Source: a virus. From it: a DNA stretch of 32,484 nucleotides. Both the position numbers and the translations under genes were made by a program. The notes beneath the pieces are model-generated. The model was not told where the DNA came from. It saw nothing but the letters and a program-made list of their open reading frames with translations, and did not search any database. This document shows positions 23,092 through 31,011 of the stretch, piece after piece; the first letter of the stretch is position 1, and each line of letters begins with the position of its first letter. The stretch spans positions 1 to 32,484 of IMG/VR virus record IMGVR_UViG_3300033153_003229. The stretch is one strand, 5' to 3'.

Positions 23092-24024
23092 TTAGCCGTT
23101 AGTACAACTTAAAACAATAATATTTGCATCGTTTAGGATTCGTGCTACCTGCCACATCTTCCAGCCGATAGTTGTGCGCTGTTCCAGTGGGTCAGCAGAC
23201 CCTGCGGAGCCTAAACCGTTAATGATACTCTTTGCATTCCCACCACTGATATCAACAACACCGTAAGCGTTCTTGCCAACTATTGGATTCAAGTAATTAG
23301 AACCACTCGTCGCACCCTGAGTGCTTGTCAACCAGCGGATTCCATCGGTCGAACCCCATTCAGCAACATCAACGCCCTGCTGCGCTGCGTAATTAGCCAT
23401 CTGCTTGAAACCAGCTACGGCCTCAAGGTCATCCTCCAAGTCAGTGTGTGCCAGCCCGAAGTAAGATGGACGAATTGGAGATGTGCCCTGACCCGTACCG
23501 CCTGCGATAAGGCTGGTAATAAAGTCAGAATCGCTTGATCTAAGTGCCTGCCTCGCAGTCTGGATGTCGGTTTTGTTCAGCAAGGTAGCTGTAGGCGTAC
23601 CGTTTGAACACGTCAGCGATGAAGCTGAATTAGCAAGTATGTCTCTCGTAATCTGATCCATTGTGTTCTGAATCTGGTCGGCCTGGAGTTCCACCTCTTT
23701 TGTAATATTTGGGTCTTCAACCGTCAAATCGACAACATCACTGATAATAGCGAAATCACCAAATTGACTTGCAACAGCAATAAGGTCTACCTTAGCTTGC
23801 TGATGGCCGTTTGGAGTGATACCCTCTGTCAATGGTGTCGTCGCTGCGGAATAGCGATCATACCTACGAAATTTCACTGTCTTTCCGCTCTTTGAAGCAA
23901 TTGAGAACTTCTGTGCGAACCTGTTGAAGATATATTTCGGAAAATTCGGCTCTAATAGCGTTCTTTCATAAAATATACCAACAGCAGGATCAACTTGTGT
24001 AGTAGTCGTTAAATTGTCACTCAT
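23092..24024 (-). CDS. Major capsid protein, N4-gp56 family type, 310 aa
   Basis: The gene has a GAAAGGTAACGA site before the ATG. Residues 1-40 include LTTTTQVDPAVGIFYERTLL and the core has TPLTEGITPNGHQ, QFGDFAIISDVVDLTVEDP and TMDQITRDILA. These follow, in order, the pattern of the N4-gp56-type major capsid family: LTEGxTPxG, then a QYGDFxxxTDVVDLT strand, then MDQxTRDVL. The length (310) is within range. It would form the capsid shell after scaffold-assisted assembly. Upstream is a scaffold-like gene (30 bases gap) and downstream a decoration-like gene. Confidence 0.85.
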   Translation of the reverse strand: MSDNLTTTTQVDPAVGIFYERTLLEPNFPKYIFNRFAQKFSIASKSGKTVKFRRYDRYSAATTPLTEGITPNGHQQAKVDLIAVASQFGDFAIISDVVDLTVEDPNITKEVELQADQIQNTMDQITRDILANSASSLTCSNGTPTATLLNKTDIQTARQALRSSDSDFITSLIAGGTGQGTSPIRPSYFGLAHTDLEDDLEAVAGFKQMANYAAQQGVDVAEWGSTDGIRWLTSTQGATSGSNYLNPIVGKNAYGVVDISGGNAKSIINGLGSAGSADPLEQRTTIGWKMWQVARILNDANIIVLSCTNG

Positions 24025-24054
24025 AATTCGTTACCTTTCATTTGTTCGTATTGC

Positions 24055-24894
24055 TCATGCTTTACTAACAATATTTTGCTTGTAGGCCTTAAACTCTTCG
24101 TCTGACATGGCCCTGATAGCAGCGGCCTTGTCAAGCGAACCAACCCCAGCTACAGCAGATACAGATGTTTGGCTATTTGCTTGCTGAATCGTCTGATTTG
24201 CTTGCTCGGAGAGTTTTTGGGCGGGCGGCTTATTAGCCTCTGCAACCTCAGCCATATAAACTGGGTCTTTTGATGCCAACTCGTAAGCCAATATCGCAGC
24301 GTTGTTACCCGCACTTTGTAAAGCTGTCGCAATACTCGGATTAGATTGTATTACTCGTGTTAATGGTGGAGAATACATAAATTGACCAGTAAGCGGGTCT
24401 ACCGCACCAACGACTTTTGCGAAATCAGGCTTCGAGGCTATGTAACTCTGTACGCTCGCTTGGGCTTGATAAGACGCAGCCGTTCGCCTCGAAACCTCGT
24501 CGTTTACCTGGGCTTGCTCTGCTCCTGTCAAAATATTTTCAGGGTCAATTCCTAATTCCTTCATTACTTGCAGTGTCAAGCTCTCTTTTGTCGGTTGCTG
24601 GACTGGCTGCTGGACTGGCTGCTGCGTGAGTTTAATGTAATTCTCAAGCTCTGCAACTCTATCAGAAGCAATTTTCTTAGCTTCGTTAACTTCCTTGAAG
24701 CGATCATAAGGAACTGGCCCGTTCTCCTCTGCGCCCTGAGCAGGGGCAACATCGGCCTGCGGTACGCCCGCAGCCTCTGCGTTTATGCTCTCGTCAGTAG
24801 CGACTGGCTGACTTACGCTTTCAGTGGTGGCGGCTTCCACTACGCCCGAAGCAGTGGCGAACTGCTCATTGTTTACGCCTTCTTCGATATCCAT
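24055..24894 (-). CDS. Putative capsid scaffold protein, 279 aa
   Basis: The start at 24894 is favoured because GAAAGGTTGCAAG precedes it. An upstream in-frame start at 24957 would fall inside a terminator hairpin. The protein is acidic in its first third (MDIEEGVNNEQFA and a run of Glu/Ala), followed by a coiled-coil helix near NEAKKIASDRVAELENYIK, a QQPV repeat encoded by a 12-base repeat at about 24597-24625, and a mainly helical C-terminus (MSDEEFKAYKQNIVSKA). The charge pattern and position before the major capsid gene are as expected for a phage scaffold. No protease motif. Confidence 0.7.
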   Translation of the reverse strand: MDIEEGVNNEQFATASGVVEAATTESVSQPVATDESINAEAAGVPQADVAPAQGAEENGPVPYDRFKEVNEAKKIASDRVAELENYIKLTQQPVQQPVQQPTKESLTLQVMKELGIDPENILTGAEQAQVNDEVSRRTAASYQAQASVQSYIASKPDFAKVVGAVDPLTGQFMYSPPLTRVIQSNPSIATALQSAGNNAAILAYELASKDPVYMAEVAEANKPPAQKLSEQANQTIQQANSQTSVSAVAGVGSLDKAAAIRAMSDEEFKAYKQNIVSKA

Positions 24895-24912
24895 CTTGCA
24901 ACCTTTCTTTAT

Positions 24913-24935
24913 GCAACGCAGTTTGTCGGCGTTGC
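24913..24935 (-). promoter_or_regulatory. Leader hairpin upstream of scaffold gene
   Basis: GCAACGC (24913-24919) and GCGTTGC (24929-24935) are perfect inverted arms around a 9-base loop. The hairpin lies between the terminator at 24941-24982 and the scaffold Shine-Dalgarno site. It could protect the 5' end of a new or processed capsid message, or be an operator, if a promoter lies nearby. No convincing promoter was found beside it. Confidence 0.4.
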
Positions 24936-24940
24936 GATTA

Positions 24941-24982
24941 ATAAAAAACGCCCGCACACCTCACGGTGAGGTAATACGAGCG
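24941..24982 (-). terminator. Minus-strand intrinsic terminator upstream of scaffold-capsid genes
   Basis: Read on the minus strand, an outer stem CGCTCG/CGGGCG (one G-U) and an inner perfect 7-bp stem ACCTCAC/GTGAGGT with a one-base centre are followed directly by TTTTTTATTAA. This is a strong terminator. It lies 31 bases after the 37-aa gene and before the scaffold gene. Confidence 0.8.
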
Positions 24983-25012
24983 TCTATTTGTTAGAGTAAC
25001 TCCGGTACTTAT

Positions 25013-25126
25013 TTAGTTTTTAATCTTCTTTTTGCCAGACTTTCCACTTTTGTTCTTTTCTATTCTTGCCCACGCCGCATCCCACTTCTTGCGGTCAACT
25101 CGCCGGTATGTATCACCCTTGCCCAT
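25013..25126 (-). CDS. Small basic protein, 37 aa
   Basis: The start shares a base with the stop of the preceding gene (TAATG at 25124-25128), and the frame ends at TAA 25013-25015. The product begins MGKGDTYRRVDRKKWDAAWA and ends with a Lys-rich tail (SGKSGKKKIKN). Its MGKGDTYRxVDRKKWDxAW opening resembles short phage proteins found just before scaffold genes, of unknown role. The strong overlap with its neighbour supports translation. The terminator at 24941-24982 follows it. Confidence 0.65.
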   Translation of the reverse strand: MGKGDTYRRVDRKKWDAAWARIEKNKSGKSGKKKIKN

Positions 25127-25449
25127 TATTCTTCAGGAACCTCCAACGCCTTTATTCTGTCGTCAAGAGACCTTAAATAATCGATAATCCCTACTTCGTG
25201 TGCTTTCTGTCCGTCCTCTGTGGTTTTGTTCTGGCCGAAAATCAAAATTTCATGCCTGTTTATCATGTCATTTTGTACCGAGTCCAGACGGGAACCATTG
25301 TCGTCACCAAAATACGCCTTCCATTCAGTGGGCAATTCACCTTCACCCCATTGTGGCCGCATTTCAGTGCCGAAAAAGAGCAAGACACCCAAAACTACCA
25401 CTAATAACATTAGCAATAGTACTTTGTGTTTAATAATAAGTTTTTTCAT
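25126..25449 (-). CDS. Membrane-anchored hypothetical protein, 107 aa
   Basis: A strong membrane segment occupies residues 8-28 (HKVLLLMLLVVVLGVLLFF), followed by a polar region of about 78 residues that ends in a short helix (IDYLRSLDDRIKALEVPEE). AAGGAACATT precedes the ATG. It is unusual to see a membrane protein between portal and scaffold genes. It might be a holin-like or spanin-like lysis factor or an envelope protein, but no family is recognised. It overlaps the next gene by one base. Confidence 0.55.
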   Translation of the reverse strand: MKKLIIKHKVLLLMLLVVVLGVLLFFGTEMRPQWGEGELPTEWKAYFGDDNGSRLDSVQNDMINRHEILIFGQNKTTEDGQKAHEVGIIDYLRSLDDRIKALEVPEE

Positions 25450-25467
25450 AATGTTCCTTTCTTGCCG

Positions 25468-25653
25468 TTAGTCGGTGTCAATAAATTGTTTGTTCTCGCT
25501 TATTTCCACACCAACCTCATGGATTAAATTGGCGTGAACCGTCTTACGCTTCCCTTGTAAGTTAAACGAAATTTTACCATAAAACAAGGGAAAAGCAGAG
25601 ATGAGTATCTTACCAGCTGCTTTAAGTGCTATATCTTTCTGTTCCTGATCCAT
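25468..25653 (-). CDS. Hypothetical protein, 61 aa
   Basis: The ATG at 25653 is preceded by GGGAGGGATTAGGA and is preferred over an in-frame start at 25695 that would lie inside the preceding gene. The protein is short and mixed (MDQEQKDIALKAAGKILISA, then FNLQGKRKTVHANLIHEVGVE), with no membrane segment. It is 2 bases after the 156-aa gene and 18 bases before the membrane protein. Function unknown. Confidence 0.6.
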   Translation of the reverse strand: MDQEQKDIALKAAGKILISAFPLFYGKISFNLQGKRKTVHANLIHEVGVEISENKQFIDTD

Positions 25654-25655
25654 TC

Positions 25656-26126
25656 CTAATCCCTCCCGTATACAATAGGCATATTTACACCACATTGAGC
25701 AACTGTCTTACTCTCAAGTTCAACATCAAAGCCCTGAATCATTGGTTTATCCGGCGGCAAAATGTAAATAAAACGAACCTGGCCAGTCTTGTTATTGACA
25801 TAGACCAAAGATGTACCAACTAATGGGACAGGAGGAACCTTATTTTTATTCAGTAATATAAAACGATGGCTCATCACGCGCTTTTTTGACAAATCAACCG
25901 TCTTTGTCTTGTTTTTGTGCGGCCTAACACCGGAATCCTCACCATGCAAAAGCTCGTTATTATTACCATATGCGGGAACGCCAGTATATCCATCTTTCAT
26001 AAATATTAAAATGTAGTATGGTTGCGAATAACCACTTTTTGAGTTAATAATACGCTCAAGATGGTCGTGGAGTATTTTTGTAGCCCACTCCTTTACATCG
26101 CCTACCGTCATGCCCTTAATGTCCAT
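25656..26126 (-). CDS. Hypothetical protein downstream of portal, 156 aa
   Basis: It overlaps the portal stop by one base. The sequence begins with a helix (MTVGDVKEWATKILHDHLERI) followed by strands (YYILIFMKDGYTG, SHRFILLNKNKVPPVPLVGT and VRFIYILPPDKP), consistent with a small alpha/beta protein. Genes of this size directly after the portal in phages of this group are common but uncharacterised. No motif for a protease or decoration protein was seen. Confidence 0.6.
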   Translation of the reverse strand: MDIKGMTVGDVKEWATKILHDHLERIINSKSGYSQPYYILIFMKDGYTGVPAYGNNNELLHGEDSGVRPHKNKTKTVDLSKKRVMSHRFILLNKNKVPPVPLVGTSLVYVNNKTGQVRFIYILPPDKPMIQGFDVELESKTVAQCGVNMPIVYGRD

Positions 26127-28102
26127 TATTCACCTGCCTTTTGTGGGGGTTGGTTCATTTTCTGCTGCTCAATACTTAGCCTGCCCAAATCCGAAATAGT
26201 CTTTAAGGTCTGGGCTTGGTTCTTCATCTGGATATCAATCGGAACGCCGCTCGATTTGGCCTCGTTAAGCTCGGCTGCCGTTAAACTCTTGATAGCATCC
26301 GCACGGCTCTCCATCGCTGCGGCATTCTGCATCTGAATTGTAGAGTCGAGGGCGGCAATCGTCATATCCTGTAATTGGTTCTGTTGCTGGATTTGTCGCT
26401 GCGACTGCTCCATCGCCGCTTGCTCCTGTTTTTGCATCTTCTCAAGCAACTCGGTATTCATCTCAATTGGGGCAAGCTCAATTAGGTCACCCCAAGATAC
26501 AGGGGCAGGATCACCCATCTCCGCACCAGAACGCTTGATGTTCATCAACTCCTGATACCGCGTGTTGCGCTGGGTGTCTGTGATTGGTGCCTCGGAAACA
26601 ACAGTATCAAAAGTGCCGAAATCCTTAGATGAAAACGATTCTGCGGGCTGCCTACCCAATATACGAACAACCTTCTCGTATGGATATTGCTGCATCAACT
26701 TCAATATCTTTCCGCCTATTATATTCTGAGAAGTACTAAGGTCGTCAAATAAAGTCCGAGTGCCGACCATTCCGGCACCTATGCGAATCTGAGAGAGAAC
26801 ACCGGATATTAAATTCTTCGTAGATTGCGGCTGCTCACCTAACATATCGGGGTTTAGGCCGATAGTCTTAGTCATTGAATCCTCTAATATTTGGTGCAAT
26901 TCCAGGTTCCCACCAGGAAATGCGGGCACTTGTCTATCCCTTGCCCTATTCCCCGCCAAAGCACCCTCCTTGAACATCCTCGGTTTCGTGCCAGTAGCAT
27001 AAGCGTCTTCAAGGTCTACCAGCGATCCTTCTTCAAAATCAAGACCATTTGCTATACTGTTTTCGTACCACGAAATCATAGACAATATCCGCTTGCTCTC
27101 GGCCCGCTGAATCTCCCGTAAGCTGCGGACAAGACCCTGTAATTTCCAATCAAAAAGGTTGTATTCAGGGTCGTAATAACACCAAATCGGCGTAAAACTA
27201 AAGTCTCCAATGCCAAACGGATCAATTTCAGTATTAAAATGCTCGCCATTAAGAAACGCAGATACCTCAACCGTCTCCTTTAGGCGATTGATTACCGCAA
27301 TTGACTCGGCGGGGATACCTCTCATTTGTAGCAATATCGGCAATTGCTCATCTAACTGCTTGCGAGTACCCTGCCATTCCTGCTCCGTGCCATCGAACCT
27401 GTTTATGATTACGATCTGCTCTTTTGTCGTCCGTTCCTGAAACTCATCATAAGCAATCATCTTCTGGCCGTGAACCAGTGGGGTCACGTAGTTCGGAAAC
27501 TTCTCGTCAGTACCTTGTCGCTCATTGTCTATTTTATCTACCTTGCCATGTTGACCTTCTGGCAATAGTATCTTTGCCTGGTCTTTTGTGATAAACTTGC
27601 GAATTATGCCATAACGGCAATCGCTAAGATTTAACCTCGTAAAACTTGGGTCTAACAAAAATTGGGTATAAAAGAAATGGTCGAGCTTGGTATTGGAATT
27701 GACGTCGTTGTAGGCATTAACCAGCGTTAGCCCTGTTTTTAAGGCATGTTCAAACGACTTTGTTATAACCTCATAACCATTGCACCGCTGCATTACATAG
27801 GACACCAAATCCGTAAAATCACTCGCCGCCCGATCGTCAGACCCCTCGATTGGGTCATACTTGATACCCTTTCGGTGGTCGGCCTGAAAACCCGATAACC
27901 ACTTAACCAATCGGCGTATAAGCTGGATATTCAGTATGTCCCGACCCTGCAATCTCAGCCTCTGCTTTTCGTCGGCGGTGTAGATATCACCGAGATATGC
28001 CGCTATATCTTTTTTTGCGGCGGCTTGCCACGCCCCGAAAGACGGCCACGCCTGATTATACGCCTCTGTGTAATCTGCTTTTTTGTCTCGCTCTTTTGCC
28101 AT
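26126..28102 (-). CDS. Portal protein (P22-like type), 658 aa
   Basis: The start at ATG 28102 follows TGAGGATAAAC. An in-frame TTG four codons earlier is less likely. Visible portal features include the N-terminal region LQGRDILNIQLIRRLVKWLSG, the DPF/DPSFTRLNLSDCRYG segment, the wing-to-crown EYNLFDWKLQGLVRSLREIQR helix, the AGNRARDRQVPAFPGGN loop and a long Gln-rich coiled-coil C-terminus (MQKQEQAAMEQSQRQIQQQN and further), as in the barrel of P22-type portals. It forms the dodecameric channel for DNA entry and exit. The length is near the P22 portal (725). Upstream is the large terminase, as expected. Confidence 0.8.
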   Translation of the reverse strand: MAKERDKKADYTEAYNQAWPSFGAWQAAAKKDIAAYLGDIYTADEKQRLRLQGRDILNIQLIRRLVKWLSGFQADHRKGIKYDPIEGSDDRAASDFTDLVSYVMQRCNGYEVITKSFEHALKTGLTLVNAYNDVNSNTKLDHFFYTQFLLDPSFTRLNLSDCRYGIIRKFITKDQAKILLPEGQHGKVDKIDNERQGTDEKFPNYVTPLVHGQKMIAYDEFQERTTKEQIVIINRFDGTEQEWQGTRKQLDEQLPILLQMRGIPAESIAVINRLKETVEVSAFLNGEHFNTEIDPFGIGDFSFTPIWCYYDPEYNLFDWKLQGLVRSLREIQRAESKRILSMISWYENSIANGLDFEEGSLVDLEDAYATGTKPRMFKEGALAGNRARDRQVPAFPGGNLELHQILEDSMTKTIGLNPDMLGEQPQSTKNLISGVLSQIRIGAGMVGTRTLFDDLSTSQNIIGGKILKLMQQYPYEKVVRILGRQPAESFSSKDFGTFDTVVSEAPITDTQRNTRYQELMNIKRSGAEMGDPAPVSWGDLIELAPIEMNTELLEKMQKQEQAAMEQSQRQIQQQNQLQDMTIAALDSTIQMQNAAAMESRADAIKSLTAAELNEAKSSGVPIDIQMKNQAQTLKTISDLGRLSIEQQKMNQPPQKAGE

Positions 28103-28164
28103 GTTTATCCTCAAAAACCCCGCTAACTATCAGGAAATACGGGAGAATAGATTTTTAGCCACTA

Positions 28165-29475
28165 TCAAGCATACTTCCTCTTCGTTTGCCGCCACAAATT
28201 CCTTAACTCCGGATTGCCGCGGCTAACCACTACATTTTCTATCGCTTTTGTTAGATACCTGAAACTGTCAGCCGGGTGAGATGCCCAGTCATGAACAGCC
28301 CGCTCCATATATACTTTCAGGGCTTCATTATAGTCGCGCCTGTAGTTCATTAGCCCTACAATGCCATCTTCGCATTTTATAGCATCAAACCAGCATCGGG
28401 GCAATGTCTGCATAACCCTGTTAATTCCAAAATCAACATTTATTTCACGCTCCAGTCTCACAACCTCATAGCCGAGCTTCTCTACTGACCTGGAAAGCGT
28501 GGTATTCGAGGTCATCTCTCGCTTATTGCTATCGTGTGGCATGAAAAACCGCCCATATATATAGCCGCAATCGGCTTTCCGCTTTTGCAAAATGTCAACA
28601 TAAAACTCAATAGCCTTCCCTGTGTTCTGGTAGTAGTCTACGACGTGAACTTCGTGCCCGACGAGTTGGAAGAACCAGATAGAAGTGCAATCGAAACCCA
28701 CGTCCCACGCTGTGTGAACAGGACAGCTTGCATCATGCGGAACACTGGCAATATGTCCTTTTCTGCGTAATTCAGCAATAATCTTGGCGTAATACGCTCC
28801 TTCCAGGCCAAGCTCGAATGAGCAATAAAACTCCTGCTCTATCATTGCATCAGTCATACCGGCTGCTCGCTCGTCTTCTATGGCCTGTAAAGTAATAGCT
28901 CCGGTGTCAACAACAGTCAGCCGTGAACAGAACCAGTCCCTATTCTCCTTCGCCATATCATAGAGGTCTTTAGCATGATTGTACCCGCGGGGGGTGAAGT
29001 TAAAAGCGCCCCAGCCATCATTCTCGGCCAGAATGGGCCGGACATAATCCCAACCACGAGGGTTTTGAAGTGAATACTCACTAAATACCACGCCCACAGG
29101 GTTAGTCCCTACCACATCCAACCGGTCGGTGCCAATAACCTGCATGATCGATCCGTTCACAGCCTTAATCTGCATAATATCATTCTTCCTGGTCGGGAAA
29201 GCCTCCCGCGGAAAGTGGTCTATAAACGGCACGCCGTCCCTATCCATTCCGTCCCAAAGTATCTTTCGGCCAAGCGTCTGGGTAGGAAAGTAATAGTAGT
29301 AAGTCCCGACTCGCTGGTACATCTTCTTCGCCATGAAGTTGATGAAAGTCAAGTCTTTCCCGCTTCGCCGGTGCCACACACACACCGCTCGCTTCACACC
29401 GCCGTCCATCGCTTGCAAAAACGGCAATTGATAGCTCCTGGGCTTATAATTATAGGGTAGGGTTAGATTTGCCAT
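28165..29475 (-). CDS. terL: Terminase large subunit, 436 aa
   Basis: The ATG at 29475 is preferred to a TTG five codons upstream. The ATPase has Walker A HRRSGKD (residues 35-41) and a Walker B-like VGVVFSE (127-133), where the usual Asp-Glu pair is Ser-Glu. The nuclease part opens with TAWDVGFD (residues 255-262), carrying a likely metal-binding Asp258, and ends with a HDWASHPADSFRYL motif that supplies another acidic residue. The protein packages DNA into the head using ATP and cuts concatemers. It overlaps the small terminase by 26 bases and is 62 bases upstream of the portal gene. Confidence 0.85.
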   Translation of the reverse strand: MANLTLPYNYKPRSYQLPFLQAMDGGVKRAVCVWHRRSGKDLTFINFMAKKMYQRVGTYYYYFPTQTLGRKILWDGMDRDGVPFIDHFPREAFPTRKNDIMQIKAVNGSIMQVIGTDRLDVVGTNPVGVVFSEYSLQNPRGWDYVRPILAENDGWGAFNFTPRGYNHAKDLYDMAKENRDWFCSRLTVVDTGAITLQAIEDERAAGMTDAMIEQEFYCSFELGLEGAYYAKIIAELRRKGHIASVPHDASCPVHTAWDVGFDCTSIWFFQLVGHEVHVVDYYQNTGKAIEFYVDILQKRKADCGYIYGRFFMPHDSNKREMTSNTTLSRSVEKLGYEVVRLEREINVDFGINRVMQTLPRCWFDAIKCEDGIVGLMNYRRDYNEALKVYMERAVHDWASHPADSFRYLTKAIENVVVSRGNPELRNLWRQTKRKYA

Positions 29476-29938
29476 AGTCAACAATATCAATCTTGATTTC
29501 GGACTTTACGTCATGCTCGTGCTTGTCCCGCATATCACTACAATTAACCGCGACAAACTTGAAGCTATTCGCCGGTGCCAAGCCAGAGAGTCCCACATCT
29601 ATCAGCCATTGCTTCCGAAGTTTCATCGCCACATTGTAGGCCTTGCAAAACTCGGGATGAAATTGGTCGCCTTTCTCATCGACCCAGCGATAAACCGTAA
29701 CATAGTCCACGCCGACCGACTTCGCAAAGCCCAAAAGCGAGGGCATTCTTCTGTATTGCCTCTTCCCCTCTTCGATACTGACATTCCCGTCTCCGTCCCG
29801 CCTTTCTGTCCTTGGTGTTTCCCACGGTTCTACATCGAAAAACTTGATTATATCTTGACAGAACCTCTCCTTGTAACGGCTCGGCCTGCCAGTCTTCTTT
29901 GTGTAATTATATTTTCTTTTGGCTTTTTCTTTGGCCAT
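29450..29938 (-). CDS. Terminase small subunit, 162 aa
   Basis: The N-terminus is Lys/Arg-rich with TGRPSRY. Residues 66-86 (PSLLGFAKSVGVDYVTVYRW) form a helix-turn-helix, the DNA-binding part of small terminases, which recognises the packaging site. The later AYNVAMKLRKQWLIDVGLSG and the NSFKFVAVNCSDMRDK stretch match the conserved C-terminal region of this family. It sits first in the late operon, with the large subunit overlapping its end. No strong promoter was found just upstream. Confidence 0.8.
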   Translation of the reverse strand: MAKEKAKRKYNYTKKTGRPSRYKERFCQDIIKFFDVEPWETPRTERRDGDGNVSIEEGKRQYRRMPSLLGFAKSVGVDYVTVYRWVDEKGDQFHPEFCKAYNVAMKLRKQWLIDVGLSGLAPANSFKFVAVNCSDMRDKHEHDVKSEIKIDIVDYGKSNPTL

Positions 29939-30076
29939 ATCGTATTCCTAAAAACCCAAGTGTCTAATTATTGTTTCCCGAATATTATTAAACTTTTTTT
30001 ATTCCCGTAAGCCCTTACTTTGTCTCACCTTGCGATTTGGTGCTATGTTTTTCCTGATTTTTCTTTAAGTTTACCC

Positions 30077-30105
30077 TTGCCTTTGTCCGATGTTGATCGT
30101 ATAAT
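30077..30105 (+). promoter_or_regulatory. Sigma70-type promoter for small plus-strand operon
   Basis: TTGCCT (30077-30082) and a perfect TATAAT (30100-30105) are separated by 17 bases. The -35 matches 4 of 6. It faces the small-gene cluster starting at 30145, with about 30 bases between expected start site and first ATG. Confidence 0.75.
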
Positions 30106-30144
30106 CTTGTGTAAATGAATGTTAATCTTTTTAGGAGACTGGAA

Positions 30145-30231
30145 ATGCCGCTATCACTTGCAATCTGCTTAAACGTCGCCCTTATTGTGGGCTTACCTAT
30201 ATTGTTGATTACTTTTACGAAAAGGAGTTAA
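30145..30231 (+). CDS. Very small membrane peptide, 28 aa
   Basis: A clear TTTAGGAGACTGGAA site precedes the ATG. The product (MPLSLAICLNVALIVGLPIL and LITFTKRS) is a single hydrophobic span with a basic end. It is the first gene after the promoter at 30077-30105, with 1 base to the next gene ATG. Small membrane peptides like this can be regulators, holin-like or simply leader peptides. Nothing more can be said from sequence. Confidence 0.5.
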   Translation: MPLSLAICLNVALIVGLPILLITFTKRS

Positions 30232-30232
30232 A

Positions 30233-30532
30233 ATGTACACAAAAGGAAAATGGAAAAATGAAAGGTATGGCGCAACCATAGCAATCTGGGCTGTTCCAGA
30301 AGGTGGAATGAAAACAATGGTTGCTAAAGTTAACGATTCTAATAGGGACATGGAAGCCAACGCCCGCCTGATTGCCGCTGCCCCTGAACTACTGGAGGCG
30401 TGCAAGGGTGCATTAGATAAGTTTGACGTAATCGCCGCCAAAATGGGCTGTTCAACGCAAGGAACAGATTGCGACACGTTAACAGTAAGGCAACTTCTCG
30501 AAACTACCATTGCCAGAGCAGGGGGTGAATAA
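30233..30532 (+). CDS. Hypothetical phage protein, 99 aa
   Basis: The start is preceded by AAAAGGAGTTAAA. The middle contains NARLIAAAPELLEACKGAL (residues 42-60), a motif shared by many uncharacterised phage and prophage proteins with the NARLIAAAPELLEA pattern. The N-terminal third is strand-rich (GATIAIWAVPEGG) and the end is helical. Phage genes with this motif usually lie in early regions beside replication or regulatory genes, though their function is not known. It overlaps the next gene by one base (TAATG). Confidence 0.7.
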   Translation: MYTKGKWKNERYGATIAIWAVPEGGMKTMVAKVNDSNRDMEANARLIAAAPELLEACKGALDKFDVIAAKMGCSTQGTDCDTLTVRQLLETTIARAGGE

Positions 30533-30708
30533 TGGAAATCCCTGTATTTTTGGCCAGAAAACAGCTTGCGGCAATGCTGAATATCTCTACCCGAACGCTC
30601 GACAATTATCGCGAGCAAGGTATACTGCCCGAACCCATACTCAAAGGCAAGTCGCTGCGTTGGCGGCTCGACGAAGTACTTGAAGCATTAACAAACAAAG
30701 GAGAGTAA
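30532..30708 (+). CDS. AlpA/MerR-like helix-turn-helix DNA-binding protein, 58 aa
   Basis: The sequence LARKQLAAMLNISTRTLDNY (residues 7-26) is a winged-helix opening, and REQGILPEP followed by SLRWRLDEVLEAL is typical of the AlpA/excisionase family, where the wing carries a W-x-x-x-E/D-V. Such proteins act as transcription regulators or excisionases. No integrase is in the window, so a regulatory role is more likely. It overlaps the upstream gene by one base. It may regulate the nearby promoters, but no operator was proven. Confidence 0.7.
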   Translation: MEIPVFLARKQLAAMLNISTRTLDNYREQGILPEPILKGKSLRWRLDEVLEALTNKGE

Positions 30709-30710
30709 AT

Positions 30711-30959
30711 ATGAAAGCCGTTATTGAAAAAGTCGCAAAACTCCTAACCTCGCCGGTCTGGGTTGCTGTTGACAAAAAGACCGAAACTCTCACCGAAACC
30801 ATTGTAGTTAATGGCAAGCAACTAAAACACCACAACAAAAAAGAGTCCGTCAGGTGTAATATCGGTGTAATTGATTACCAGAGCAAGGCAGAGGCGATGT
30901 ATATCGCAGGTGTTATACAAAGAGCAATTGAAGCCGCTCCTGCCTTTAAACCGAAATAA
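30711..30959 (+). CDS. Hypothetical protein, 82 aa
   Basis: The AAAGGAGAGTAAAT site precedes the ATG. A helix (IEKVAKLLTSPVW) is followed by strands (TETLTETIVVNG, ESVRCNIGVIDY) and a terminal helix (SKAEAMYIAGVIQRAIEAA). It is the last gene in the operon that began at 30145 and is followed by an intrinsic terminator. No family recognised. Confidence 0.65.
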   Translation: MKAVIEKVAKLLTSPVWVAVDKKTETLTETIVVNGKQLKHHNKKESVRCNIGVIDYQSKAEAMYIAGVIQRAIEAAPAFKPK

Positions 30960-30973
30960 CATCATTCTCCCCG

Positions 30974-31011
30974 AAACCGTCAGGCTGGCTTACGCTGGCT
31001 TGGCGGTTTTT
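30974..31011 (+). terminator. Plus-strand intrinsic terminator
   Basis: A 12-bp stem (30974-30985 with 30998-31009, with two G-U pairs) and a 12-base loop are followed by a T run (31007-31011). It ends the small plus-strand operon. Confidence 0.8.

Noticed and set aside
28115-28164. CCCG...CGGG with TTTTT just before the portal gene
   Set aside because: The stem is only 4-5 bp with a 17-base loop, too weak for a terminator call.
29956-29968. 13-base direct repeat (CCAAGTGTCTAAT) also at 32182-32194
   Set aside because: A 13-base match is expected several times by chance in a window this long, and no shared context supports function.
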